Below are positions 1-7,329 of a DNA stretch of 40,694 bases, piece by piece. This stretch comes from Phytohabitans maris (GTDB lineage Bacteria > Actinomycetota > Actinomycetes > Mycobacteriales > Micromonosporaceae). Each line of letters begins with the position of its first letter. The stretch's first letter is position 1. Made by a program: the position numbers and the translations under genes. The notes beneath the pieces are model-generated. The model ran no database searches. It was given only the letters and a program-made list of their open reading frames with translations, and was not told the origin of the DNA. The stretch covers positions 1 through 40,694 of the forward strand of contig NZ_JAVHUY010000069.1 in NCBI RefSeq assembly GCF_031085175.1, read 5' to 3'.

Positions 1-1
1 T

Positions 2-1231
2 CGTCGGGCGTTGGCCGGCGTGCCGGTGCCGCGTGCGGCCGACGGCCGGATCGTGTTGGCGGCCGATGTCACCAGTTGGCTGCGTCCGGAAGCACACACG
101 TCGCCGGAGCGGATGCTGTGTCATACCTACGGGCGGGGCAAGGATCAGCACATCATGATCCCGGGCTGGCCGTACTCGTTCGTGGCCGCGCTGGAGACTG
201 GGCGCACCTCATGGACCGCGCCGCTGGACATGATCCGGCTCGCGCCGGGCGCGGATCTGGCCGTGGTCACCGCTGCTCAGGTACGCGACGTGGTGACCCG
301 GCTCATCGACGCCGGACAGTGGCGTGTCGGTGACCTCGACATGTGGCTGGTGGTCGACGCCGGCTACGACGCGGCCCGGCTGGCTTGGCTGTTGCGGGAT
401 CTGCCGGTTCAGGTCCTGGCGCGGATGCGGTCGGACCGGGTGCTGCGCCGCCCGGCACCGGTGCGCCTGCCGGGTACCCCCGGCCGGCCGCTGCGTCACG
501 GCCGTGAGTTCGGCTTCGCCGACCCGGCCAGCTGGGGCGAGCCCGACGTGACCACCACGACCCAGACCCGCCTCTACGGCACCGCGACCGCCCGGGCCTG
601 GTACCGGCTGCACCCGAAGCTGACCCGCCGCGCCGCCTGGGCCGACTGTCCCGTCCTACCGATCCTGCACGGCACGGTGATCCGCCTCGACGTGACCCGG
701 CTGCCCTCCGGCGCTACCGCCAAACCAGTCTGGCTGTGGTGGTCGCGCGGCGGTCCCGGCCACGACCCGGACCCGGTCACCGTGGACCTGCTCTGGCAGG
801 CGTTCCTACGCCGTTTCGACATCGAGCACATGTTCCGGCTGTTCAAACAGACCCTCGGCTGGACCACGCCCAGACTACGCACCCCACAAGCCGCCGACCG
901 CTGGACCTGGCTGACCATCGCCGCCTACACCCAACTACGGCTAGCCCGTCCCCTCGCCGTCGACCTGCGCCGCCCATGGGAACAACCCGCACCGCCCGAA
1001 CGCCTCACCCCCGCCCGTGTCCGGCGCGGGTTTCGGCACCTACGCACGAACCTCGCCTGCCCCGCCAGCGCACCGAAACCCGCCCGGCCAGGACCCGGCC
1101 GGCCACCCGGCCGCCGCAACGACCAACCCACCCGCCGCTACGACGTACACACCGCCACCACCGGCGAAGCCGGGAAACCGAAACCCAAGACGAAGAAATC
1201 AACCAATCCCCGACGCCACCACACAGGTTAA
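2..1231 (+). CDS. DDE transposase, 5' end cut by the window edge
   Basis: C-terminal part (about 409 residues visible) of a cut-and-paste transposase. The reading frame is open from base 2, so the true start lies outside the window; a TTG at 11 is only the first possible start inside it. A DDE-type catalytic set is visible: Asp in VLAADVTSW (codon at 65), Asp in VVDAGYD (codon at 356) and Glu in FDIEHMFRLFKQ (codon at 824), the last resembling the Glu helix of the IS4 superfamily. The C-terminus is a Pro/Arg/Lys-rich tail. The gene stops only 9 bp before a foldback element. I recognise the general fold but not the exact IS family. The visible part has no internal stop or frameshift, so it may be active. 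Confidence 0.8.
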   Translation, partial: RRALAGVPVPRAADGRIVLAADVTSWLRPEAHTSPERMLCHTYGRGKDQHIMIPGWPYSFVAALETGRTSWTAPLDMIRLAPGADLAVVTAAQVRDVVTRLIDAGQWRVGDLDMWLVVDAGYDAARLAWLLRDLPVQVLARMRSDRVLRRPAPVRLPGTPGRPLRHGREFGFADPASWGEPDVTTTTQTRLYGTATARAWYRLHPKLTRRAAWADCPVLPILHGTVIRLDVTRLPSGATAKPVWLWWSRGGPGHDPDPVTVDLLWQAFLRRFDIEHMFRLFKQTLGWTTPRLRTPQAADRWTWLTIAAYTQLRLARPLAVDLRRPWEQPAPPERLTPARVRRGFRHLRTNLACPASAPKPARPGPGRPPGRRNDQPTRRYDVHTATTGEAGKPKPKTKKSTNPRRHHTG

Positions 1232-1239
1232 AGATCAAG

Positions 1240-1480
1240 CTAGGGCCTGTATCAAATTCCTTGCCGGGCTGCGCCGGGCCCAGGCGGCGCCATGCGGCGC
1301 CGGGCGTAAGGCCGCATACAACGGCCGTCTGATGGTGCGGCCTTCGTGGTGTGTCCATCACTGCGCCTGATGGTTCGCTCGCAAGCTCGCTCACGCCCGG
1401 TATGAGACCTTGCGCCCGCCACCACCTGACGCCGCCTGGACTCCGGCTCGCACCGACAAACTCTTTGATACAGGCCCTAG
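1240..1480. repeat. Foldback (MITE-like) element with about 80-bp inverted arms
   Basis: The outer 19 bp are a perfect inverted repeat (1238-1256 and 1464-1482; end motif CTAGGGCCTGTATCAAA). The similarity continues inward: 1238-1319 aligns with the reverse complement of 1400-1482 at about 64 of 82 positions by hand, with one 1-nt gap. About 80 bp separate the arms. There is no credible ORF inside, so this is a non-autonomous element or a decayed foldback. CTAG stands at both outer ends and could be a target duplication. The right end overlaps the pheA stop codon. This stretch fills the gap between the transposase and pheA. Confidence 0.7.
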
Positions 1481-2427
1481 CTCAGGTCGCCGGCCCGGAC
1501 GCGGGCCAGCCACGCGGCCGCGTCGGCATAGTCCACATCGGAGAGTCTGGCCGGCGCGGGGATCGGCTGGTCGCCCTCGACCGCGCGATGCCGGGGATAC
1601 GAGCCCAGGAAGCGGACGTCGGCGCAGATCCGGCGCAGCCCCTGCAGCGCCTCGCCCAGGCGGTCGTCGGAGACGTGCCCGGTGCAGTCGAGGAAGAACG
1701 CGTATCGCCCGAGCCGCTCGCCGGTGGGGCGGGACTCGATGCGGGTGAGGTTGACCCCCCGCACGGCTAGCTCCATGAGCACGGCGAGCAGTGCACCCAC
1801 CCGGTCGTGCGAGATGAAGACCGCGAACGACGTGACGTCGTCGCCGGTAGCCGCGGGCGGCGCGGACGGGCGGGACACCAGGATAAACCGGGTGACCGCG
1901 TCCGGATGGTCCGAGATCTTCTCGGCGAGCAGGGCCAGCCGGTAGCGGTCGGCCCCGATCGGCGCGCAGATCGCGGCGTCGTACTCCCCCTCGGCGGCGG
2001 CGATCGCGGCGGCCGAGTTGGAGAGCACGTCGACCACGGTGGCCTCGGGCAGGTGTGCCCGCAGCCAGCCCCGGCACTGCGCGGAGGCCTGCGGGTGGGC
2101 GGCGACGGTGCGGATCTGTTCGAACGCCACCGGCCCGCGCGCCCCGATCACGAACTCGACCGGTATCACCACCTCGCGGGTGATCATCAGCGGCGCGCCG
2201 TCGATCAGCTCGTCGAGCGTGACGCCGACCGCGCCGCCGATCGAGTTCTCCATCGGTACGAGCGCCGCGTCCGCCTCGCCGGCCCGGACCGCGTCGAGCG
2301 CCTCGGGCACGCTGCGCGCCGCCGTACGGGTGCCGCGCGCGGCGGCCGGCAGGGTGAGCAGCGCCTGCTCGGTGAACGTGGCCTCGGGACCGAGGAACAC
2401 GAAGTGGGTGGGTGGCACGCCAGGCAT
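1477..2427 (-). CDS. pheA: Prephenate dehydratase (phenylalanine biosynthesis)
   Basis: Converts prephenate to phenylpyruvate in cytosolic phenylalanine synthesis. At 316 residues it has the length of a monofunctional actinobacterial PheA, with no chorismate mutase domain. The catalytic domain spans about residues 7-185, with FLGPEATFTE at 11-20, NSIGG at 61-65 and the diagnostic TRF triad at 179-181. A C-terminal ACT domain (about 198-275) carries the ESRP motif (231-234) that binds phenylalanine for feedback control. The ATG at 2427 is preceded by GGTGGT and by a TAGGCT hexamer 6 nt upstream. The lipoprotein gene ends 9 bp upstream on the same strand, so co-transcription is possible. The TAG stop lies inside the end of the foldback element, so the last residues may have been altered by its insertion. 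Confidence 0.95.
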   Translation of the reverse strand: MPGVPPTHFVFLGPEATFTEQALLTLPAAARGTRTAARSVPEALDAVRAGEADAALVPMENSIGGAVGVTLDELIDGAPLMITREVVIPVEFVIGARGPVAFEQIRTVAAHPQASAQCRGWLRAHLPEATVVDVLSNSAAAIAAAEGEYDAAICAPIGADRYRLALLAEKISDHPDAVTRFILVSRPSAPPAATGDDVTSFAVFISHDRVGALLAVLMELAVRGVNLTRIESRPTGERLGRYAFFLDCTGHVSDDRLGEALQGLRRICADVRFLGSYPRHRAVEGDQPIPAPARLSDVDYADAAAWLARVRAGDLS

Positions 2428-2433
2428 ACCACC

Positions 2434-2439
2434 AGCCTA
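2434..2439 (-). promoter_or_regulatory. Possible -10 box of pheA (TAGGCT)
   Basis: TAGGCT ends 6 nt before the pheA ATG and overlaps the lipoprotein stop codon. No convincing -35 is seen, and GGTGGT between the box and the ATG could instead act as a ribosome binding site. Confidence 0.35.
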
Positions 2440-3000
2440 GACAGTGCCGGGAGCGGGGCCGGCCTCGCACGCCACAGTGCGGATGCCTTCCGGGGCGCTG
2501 GTGCGCACCGGGATGTTGCAGACGTTGGTGCCGGCGGTGACGAGCGTCAGCGCACCGGGCGCGCCCCGGGTCACCACCATCAACGGGTCGCGGTCGCGGA
2601 CGACGATCACGCTGTACTGCCAGGTGCCGGCGCAGAGCGGGGTGTCCGACCGGATCTCCGCGCTCTCGCCCCTGGGCAGCAGGCCGGCGGTGCTTCGCAG
2701 CAGCGCCATCACCTGTGCCCCGCTCGGCCGGCCGTGGCAGAGCACCGCGCTGTCCTCGCCGAACGTGGGCGTGGCGCTGGGCCCGCCCGTCGGCGGCAGG
2801 TCGGAGGCGACCGGCGGAGGGGAGTCGGTGGGCGGAGCGGTCTTCGGCGAGGGGACCACGCTGCCGGGCGGGTCGCGCAGCTCGGGCGGCACGCCGCAGG
2901 CGGTGGCCAGGGCGGCGACCGCGATCGCGGCGGCACCGGCCCGTGCGGCGGCGATCAGCACGGCGGCGCCGCTGCGGGCGGCGCGGGCGTGGGCAGGCAC
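2437..3000 (-). CDS. Putative lipoprotein of unknown function
   Basis: 187-residue exported protein. The Ala-rich N-terminus forms a signal peptide of about 34 residues ending in a lipobox-like LATAC, so Cys35 is the predicted lipidated residue. A Pro/Ser/Thr-rich linker (about 38-78) follows, then a domain of roughly 105 residues with several Cys residues (near CHGRP, PLCAG, NVCNI and VACEA) that could form two disulfides outside the cell. The start is a GTG at 3000 with GAGGAG four bases upstream. It lies directly upstream of pheA in the same orientation. I do not recognise the domain. Its position next to pheA may only reflect shared transcription. Confidence 0.75.
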   Translation of the reverse strand: MPAHARAARSGAAVLIAAARAGAAAIAVAALATACGVPPELRDPPGSVVPSPKTAPPTDSPPPVASDLPPTGGPSATPTFGEDSAVLCHGRPSGAQVMALLRSTAGLLPRGESAEIRSDTPLCAGTWQYSVIVVRDRDPLMVVTRGAPGALTLVTAGTNVCNIPVRTSAPEGIRTVACEAGPAPGTV

Positions 3001-3055
3001 GCGGCTCCTCGAACATCAACGAGCGTCGTTGGACGGCCGAAGTGGCCGGGTCCAT

Positions 3056-3117
3056 CCTAGGGCCTGTCTCCCCGGGCCGCGCCTCGCTCCACGGAGATCC
3101 AGGAGACCGGCCCTAGG
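3056..3117. repeat. Short inverted repeat sharing its end motif with the foldback element
   Basis: CCTAGGGCCTGTCTCC at 3056-3071 pairs with GGAGACCGGCCCTAGG at 3102-3117, with one mismatch and a 30-nt spacer. Its outer 11 bases, CTAGGGCCTGT, are identical to the end of the 1240-1480 element. It sits 3 bp from the stop of the PAS gene, so it could also work as that gene's terminator on the minus strand. Confidence 0.6.
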
Positions 3118-3120
3118 CTC

Positions 3121-3579
3121 TCACACCTCGCAGAAGAACGTGAGCGAGCCCGAGACCTCACCCTCGTCGTGCAACGGTGTGGCGATCGCGTCGACGGTGG
3201 CCGCCTCGCCCTCGCCGCCGGACTGGACCCGCAGGAGGCCCCGCGCCAGCCGGCCGGACGAGATGGCGAGCAGCGGCGGGATCTTTTCGATCTCGATGTC
3301 GGGCAGCTCGGTGCGCGCCTGGGTGAAGTCGACGAGGCGGAGCACCCCCTCGAGCAGGCTCTCCCCCACGGCGTCGATCGGGCTGCCCAGGCCGAGCAGC
3401 TGGCAGGCCGACTCGGAGATCGCCACGATCGCCATCTCGGCGTCGATCAGCATGCACGGCTCGCCGGCCGCGGCGACCGTGGGCGTCCACAGATCGAGGC
3501 TGCCGAGCAGCTCCGGCTGCATTGTCGGGCGAGCTTCCGGCACGAACGCTTCCGAAATGGAGAGTTCGACGTGCGCCAC
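3121..3579 (-). CDS. PAS-domain protein
   Basis: 152 residues with the chosen start. Most of the protein is one PAS-like fold: a segment around CMLIDAEMAIVAISESACQL, then LLGLGSPIDAVGESLLEGVL, and a C-terminal strand SGSLTFFCEV. It has no output domain, kinase or DNA-binding motif, so it is a stand-alone sensor or adaptor; ligand and partner are not evident. The GTG at 3579 is preferred because GGAGG lies 6 nt upstream; a GTG at 3609 is also in frame but lacks such a site. There is no obvious operon partner: the upstream neighbour ends at 3690 on the same strand, leaving about 110 bp in which a promoter may lie. Confidence 0.7.
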   Translation of the reverse strand: MAHVELSISEAFVPEARPTMQPELLGSLDLWTPTVAAAGEPCMLIDAEMAIVAISESACQLLGLGSPIDAVGESLLEGVLRLVDFTQARTELPDIEIEKIPPLLAISSGRLARGLLRVQSGGEGEAATVDAIATPLHDEGEVSGSLTFFCEV

Positions 3580-3689
3580 CCCGCGCCTCCAATACACTCC
3601 GCCGGTCACCCGCTACGCTAACCGGCTTCGGCGCCGAACGCCGACCCGGATCCTTCCGGCGGGTTTGTCCGGTACGGCTGGCTGGGACG

Positions 3690-4439
3690 CTACCGGCGGG
3701 CACTCCTCTTGTCAGCGGCCGTTCGGCCCTCCTCGTACCACCGGTAGTTGGCGGCCGACCGGTACGGAGCGTTGAGCCAGGTGGACGGGTGGCGAGCCAC
3801 CTGGGAAAGCTTTTCCGCCGTGGCGGGCGTGATCTTCTGCCCACCGGCCACGAGCAGGCGGTCGAGCTCGCGATGGGTCGCCACGAGGCAATCCTTCGGC
3901 AGCCCGTACACGCTGATCTGTCCCGATCCGACAAAGGTCAGCACGGGGGTGACCGGCACGGTGAGGCCGACCACGGCGGAGAGCGCCTTGCTGGCGCGCT
4001 TGGCGTCGCGGCGCGCCTCCGCGAAGTACGCCGGGCGCTTGCCGTTGATCTGCACCACGTCGCCGGCGATCATCACGCGCGCGCGGCCGTGGTCGGCGAC
4101 GGTGACGGCGAAGACGCCGCTCGGCCCGATCGCCAGGAAGCCGGCCCGCTCGTCGCGAGCGCGGCCCTCGATGTCGAGCAGTGCGGCGGGTACGTCGCTG
4201 CGCGGCCAGTCGACCACGTGCCACGCCGGGCCGAGGTGGTCGAGGCGGGTGAGCGCGCGGGCACCGGCGGCCTCAACGCGCCGCGCGTCACGCTCGGCAC
4301 GCCGCCTGCGGGCCCACTCCAGGGGGGTTGGTCGAACCGCTTCGAGGAGCGCTGGCTGGCCGTCTCCTGTCGGGGACTGGCCAGCTGGGGGAAGCGCCCG
4401 CTGCGGGGGGACAGCGCGACGCGCGGGGAAGACGGCCAT
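3690..4439 (-). CDS. Probable nuclease-related-domain (NERD-like) protein
   Basis: 249 residues. A basic N-terminus with an Arg-rich helix (WARRRRAERDARR) is followed by a compact alpha/beta domain. Its strand pattern (WHVVDWPR..., AGFLAIGPSGVFAVTV, ...VMIAGDVVQINGK, then VTPVLTFVGS) is that of NERD and other restriction-endonuclease-like folds, in which a surface-exposed Gly-Pro-Gly-Val-Phe strand precedes a catalytic core. The assignment is by pattern only. The ATG at 4439 is chosen because GGAGG stands six bases upstream; the frame is open further but would add an unlikely Thr/Ser/Arg stretch. It is divergent from arcA across about 165 bp. Confidence 0.55.
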   Translation of the reverse strand: MAVFPARRAVPPQRALPPAGQSPTGDGQPALLEAVRPTPLEWARRRRAERDARRVEAAGARALTRLDHLGPAWHVVDWPRSDVPAALLDIEGRARDERAGFLAIGPSGVFAVTVADHGRARVMIAGDVVQINGKRPAYFAEARRDAKRASKALSAVVGLTVPVTPVLTFVGSGQISVYGLPKDCLVATHRELDRLLVAGGQKITPATAEKLSQVARHPSTWLNAPYRSAANYRWYEEGRTAADKRSARR

Positions 4440-4564
4440 CACGGACCTCCGGCAAAAGGTCTCTCTAGTTGTGGTTTCACTACGGTACGTGGTTGAGCGG
4501 GTACTCAAGAAGGAGTGACCAGGGAATGAGTGGGGATGAATGCCGCATTCACGACCCGCCTCTT

Positions 4565-4603
4565 TTGTCAGATGGTGCTACCTGACTGGCTACGCTGACC
4601 ATT
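4565..4603 (+). promoter_or_regulatory. arcA promoter, probably giving a leaderless mRNA
   Basis: TACGCT at 4591-4596 lies 7 nt before the GTG start, and a TTGTCA-like -35 lies at 4565-4570 (20-bp spacing, longer than ideal). There is no Shine-Dalgarno sequence before the GTG, which fits transcription starting at or next to the start codon. Confidence 0.5.
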
Positions 4604-5806
4604 GTGGCCCATTACGTGGACAGCGAGGTTGGAAGACTCGTCACAGTGCTCCTCCACCGTCCGGGGCCCGAGCTGGCGCGGTTGACCCCGCGAAACAGTG
4701 ACTCGCTCCTCTTCGACGCGATCCCCTGGGTGGGCCGGGCGCAGGAGGAGCACGACGCCTTCGCCGCCGCCCTGCGCGACCGGGGAGTGGAGGTCCTGTA
4801 CCTGAGCGCGGTGCTCGCCGAGACCCTCGCGATCGACGAGGCGCGGGCCGAACTGGCCGGGCTCGTGCTCGCCGACCCGCGGCTGGGCGACACCCTGCGC
4901 CGGCGGGTGGCCGACCACCTGAGCTACCTGGACCCGGCCGGGCTGTCCGATGTGCTCACCGCCGGGCTCGCCCACGAAGAGCTGCGCGGCCGGCCCGGCG
5001 GGCTGGTCTACACGCTGATGGACCAGCACGACTTCATCATCGACCCGCTGCCCAACCTGCTCTTCACCCGCGACTCCTCGGCCTGGGTGCGAGACCGGGC
5101 CGCAGTCAGCAGCCTCGCGATGCCGGCCCGGCGCCGGGAGACCACCCTGCTGCACACGATCTACCGGCACCACCCGCGCTTCGCCGGCACCCAGCTCGTG
5201 TACGAGCCCACCCTCGAACCGGTGGAGGGTGGCGACGTCCTGCTCCTGGCGCCGGGCGTACTGGCGGTCGGCGTGGGGGAGCGGACCACGCCGGCCGGCG
5301 CCGAGCGGCTGGCCCGCAAGGTCTTCGCGGAGGGGCTCGCGCACACCATCCTGGTCGTACCGATCGCACAGGAGCGGGCCACCATGCACCTCGACACGAT
5401 CGTGACGATGGTCGACGTCGACGCCGTGCTGATGTACCCGAACGTGGCCGGCGCCCTCGTGGCGTACACGGTGGTGGCCGGCGAGGACGGCGAGCCGCAG
5501 GTGGACGGCCCGGCGCCGTTCCTGCGGGCGGCGGCCGACGCGATGGACCTCGACGCGCTCCGGGTCATCGACACGGGGCTCGACCCGGTGACCGCCGAAC
5601 GGGAGCAGTGGGACGACGGCAACAACACGCTCGCGATCGAGCCCCGCCTCTGCGTCGCGTACGAGCGCAACGTGGAGACCAACGCCCAGCTCGAACGGGC
5701 CGGTATCGAGGTGATCCCGATCCCGGGGTCCGAGCTGGGCTCCGGCCGCGGTGGCCCGAGGTGCATGTCCTGCCCGATGGTCCGCGACCCCCTGAAACCC
5801 AGCTAA
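4604..5806 (+). CDS. arcA: Arginine deiminase
   Basis: Hydrolyses arginine to citrulline and ammonia in the cytosol. At 400 residues it has the usual ADI length. Visible signatures: LLFTRDSS with its substrate-binding Asp, [18 protein letters not shown] holding the catalytic His and Asp, and [10 protein letters not shown] near the C-terminus, where Cys387 is the nucleophile. The start GTG at 4604 lacks a ribosome binding site and appears leaderless. No arcB, arcC or arginine-ornithine antiporter is nearby, so a complete ATP-yielding deiminase pathway is not encoded here. The enzyme may serve arginine catabolism or ammonia production. It is convergent with the DUF5926 gene, with a palindrome between them. 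Confidence 0.95.
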   Translation: MAHYVDSEVGRLVTVLLHRPGPELARLTPRNSDSLLFDAIPWVGRAQEEHDAFAAALRDRGVEVLYLSAVLAETLAIDEARAELAGLVLADPRLGDTLRRRVADHLSYLDPAGLSDVLTAGLAHEELRGRPGGLVYTLMDQHDFIIDPLPNLLFTRDSSAWVRDRAAVSSLAMPARRRETTLLHTIYRHHPRFAGTQLVYEPTLEPVEGGDVLLLAPGVLAVGVGERTTPAGAERLARKVFAEGLAHTILVVPIAQERATMHLDTIVTMVDVDAVLMYPNVAGALVAYTVVAGEDGEPQVDGPAPFLRAAADAMDLDALRVIDTGLDPVTAEREQWDDGNNTLAIEPRLCVAYERNVETNAQLERAGIEVIPIPGSELGSGRGGPRCMSCPMVRDPLKPS

Positions 5807-5834
5807 CCGTGGGCGTCTCGCCCGGCGCGCCCGC

Positions 5835-5896
5835 GTCGATCAGGGACTTCGTAGGCGTGGCGCGCGCCGCGCCGCCCCACAAAGTCCCTGATCGAC
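5835..5896. terminator. Perfect 15-bp inverted repeat between convergent genes
   Basis: GTCGATCAGGGACTT (5835-5849) pairs exactly with AAGTCCCTGATCGAC (5882-5896), around a 32-nt G+C-rich loop. It lies between the stop of arcA and the stop of the DUF5926 gene, so a bidirectional terminator is likely. There is no U-tract, as is common in actinobacteria. Such palindromes may also be dispersed in the genome. Confidence 0.6.
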
Positions 5897-5911
5897 AAGC
5901 GAAGGGCGGGC

Positions 5912-6796
5912 TCAGCGCAGCGTGAGCTGGCGGCCGAGCAGGCCCTGCTTGGCGCGGCGGGCGGCTGAGTCGAGCTCGCCGCCGTCGGCGAGCGCGTCGG
6001 CGTACCGCTTGGCGAAGTCGGCCACCGGCGCCTCCCACTCGGCCGCCTCCGGCTCGCGCGGGATGTCCCACACCGGCACCAGCCGGCCGTGCGCGCGAAA
6101 CATGCCGGCGAACTTGGTGCCGTCGCCGAGCAGCAGCTCGCCCGCGCCGGCGAGCCGGGCGAGGGCGTTGAGAGCGGCGTCCTCGTCGTCCGGCAGCACC
6201 CAGCGCACGTGCCCCTTCTCAGGCACCCGGCACCAGTACGCCGCCTTGGCCGCGGCCAGCCGCACGGTCGGGTAGATCGACGCGTTGGCCCGCTCCAGCG
6301 AGGCCTTGACGTTGGGGTCGTCGGCCGCATCGGCGTCCAGCCAGAACTCGAACGTGTCGTGCATGGTCACGTCGAGCGCGCCGTCGAGCAGGACGTCCTG
6401 GAGGCGGGGGCCCTCACCGGGGAGGGCCGGCACGGCCACGGTGCCGCCCGGCTCGGTCTCCAGCGCGGAGAGCAGGGCGACGGCGAGGTCGCGCGAGATG
6501 TCGCCGGACTGCACGTGGCGCTGGAGACCGACGAAGACCCGGCCGTCCGGCTTGGTCATCGCCGGCCATGCCATCGGCAGCACCGTGGCCAGGGTGACGG
6601 ATCGCTCGCCGTACTTCTTGACCAGCTCGGGGGTGAGCTGCAGGGGCGCCGACGCGGCCGGGACCAGCTCGCGCAGCGCGATCCACTCGGCCTCGTCGGC
6701 CAGGCCCTCGAAGGGGCGGGGTACGAAGACGTCGCGCAGCTTTTGGCGCTTCGGCGCCGCCTCGGCGGACCGGGAGTTCTTTCGACGCTTGCTCAC
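5912..6796 (-). CDS. DUF5926 family protein
   Basis: 294 residues, soluble, function unknown. It matches the actinobacterial DUF5926 family across its length: RPFEGLADEAEWIALRELVP near residue 30, SVTLATVLPMAWPA, GDISRDLA, a FEFWLDA segment, AAYWCRVPEKGHVRWVLP and a C-terminal RQLTLR. As I recall, Streptomyces members begin with a SEC-C zinc motif (CPCGSG...); here the N-terminus is only a short Lys/Arg-rich stretch before the conserved part, so that motif is absent. The GTG at 6796 follows a TAGGCT hexamer by 8 nt. It faces arcA across a palindrome. Confidence 0.75.
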   Translation of the reverse strand: MSKRRKNSRSAEAAPKRQKLRDVFVPRPFEGLADEAEWIALRELVPAASAPLQLTPELVKKYGERSVTLATVLPMAWPAMTKPDGRVFVGLQRHVQSGDISRDLAVALLSALETEPGGTVAVPALPGEGPRLQDVLLDGALDVTMHDTFEFWLDADAADDPNVKASLERANASIYPTVRLAAAKAAYWCRVPEKGHVRWVLPDDEDAALNALARLAGAGELLLGDGTKFAGMFRAHGRLVPVWDIPREPEAAEWEAPVADFAKRYADALADGGELDSAARRAKQGLLGRQLTLR

Positions 6797-6804
6797 GGCG
6801 TTCC

Positions 6805-6810
6805 AGCCTA
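6805..6810 (-). promoter_or_regulatory. Possible -10 box of the DUF5926 gene (TAGGCT)
   Basis: TAGGCT ends 8 nt before the GTG start. A GGA lies in between, so either a leaderless transcript or a weak ribosome binding site is possible. Confidence 0.35.
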
Positions 6811-6849
6811 GGCTCTAGCCGCCCGGCGCGGGGGCGAAGGCGCGGCCGA

Positions 6850-7311
6850 TCACGGACTTTCCCGCCGTTCGTGGTCGAAGGTGCCGGACAGCTCCGCCCA
6901 GACACTCTGCCCGAGGCCGTCGCGGTCGACGCCCCATCGGTCGGAGAGGGCGGCCACGATGCTCAGCCCGCGCCCGTCGACCGCGTCCGTCGCGATGGTA
7001 CGGACGCGCGGCTGCTCGATCGCGCCGCCGTCGGTGACCCGCACCTCCACCGTGTCACGGTCGGTCTCGGCGTCCGAACCGGCCGGACGCAGCCGCCAGG
7101 CCACCCGGATCACCTCGCCGGGCAGCGGGCTCGCGTGGCGCACGGCATTGCCGACGAGCTCGGCCAGCACGGCGACGGCGTCGGCGAGGAGGGTGGGGTG
7201 GACGGCGGCGTGCAGCTCGGTGGTGAGGCGCTGCCGGGCGATGCGGGCTCCACGGGGATGGTGCGGGATGACTACACACCAGGCTCGTTCGGCCACTGCC
7301 ATCGAGACCAT
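6850..7311 (-). CDS. RsbW-like ATP-binding regulatory protein
   Basis: 153 residues with the chosen start. It is a single GHKL ATPase domain of the serine-kinase/anti-sigma type. The N-box is LAELVGNAVRHA, the G1 box is VTDGG, and the second Gly box is around DGRGLSIVAALSDRWGVD, followed by GQSVWAEL. Proteins of this kind phosphorylate or sequester partner-switching factors and are abundant in actinomycetes. The ATG at 7311 is chosen because GGAGG lies 4 nt upstream. It begins about 18 nt after the stop of the histidine kinase gene on the same strand, so the two form an operon and the kinase may be its upstream input. Confidence 0.85.
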   Translation of the reverse strand: MVSMAVAERAWCVVIPHHPRGARIARQRLTTELHAAVHPTLLADAVAVLAELVGNAVRHASPLPGEVIRVAWRLRPAGSDAETDRDTVEVRVTDGGAIEQPRVRTIATDAVDGRGLSIVAALSDRWGVDRDGLGQSVWAELSGTFDHERRESP

Positions 7312-7329
7312 CGTGCCTCCTGCCCTCAC

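Noticed and set aside
1391-3055. 554-residue minus-strand reading frame across pheA and the lipoprotein
   Set aside because: Arg/Gly-rich shadow of the real pheA and lipoprotein frames; no domain pattern.
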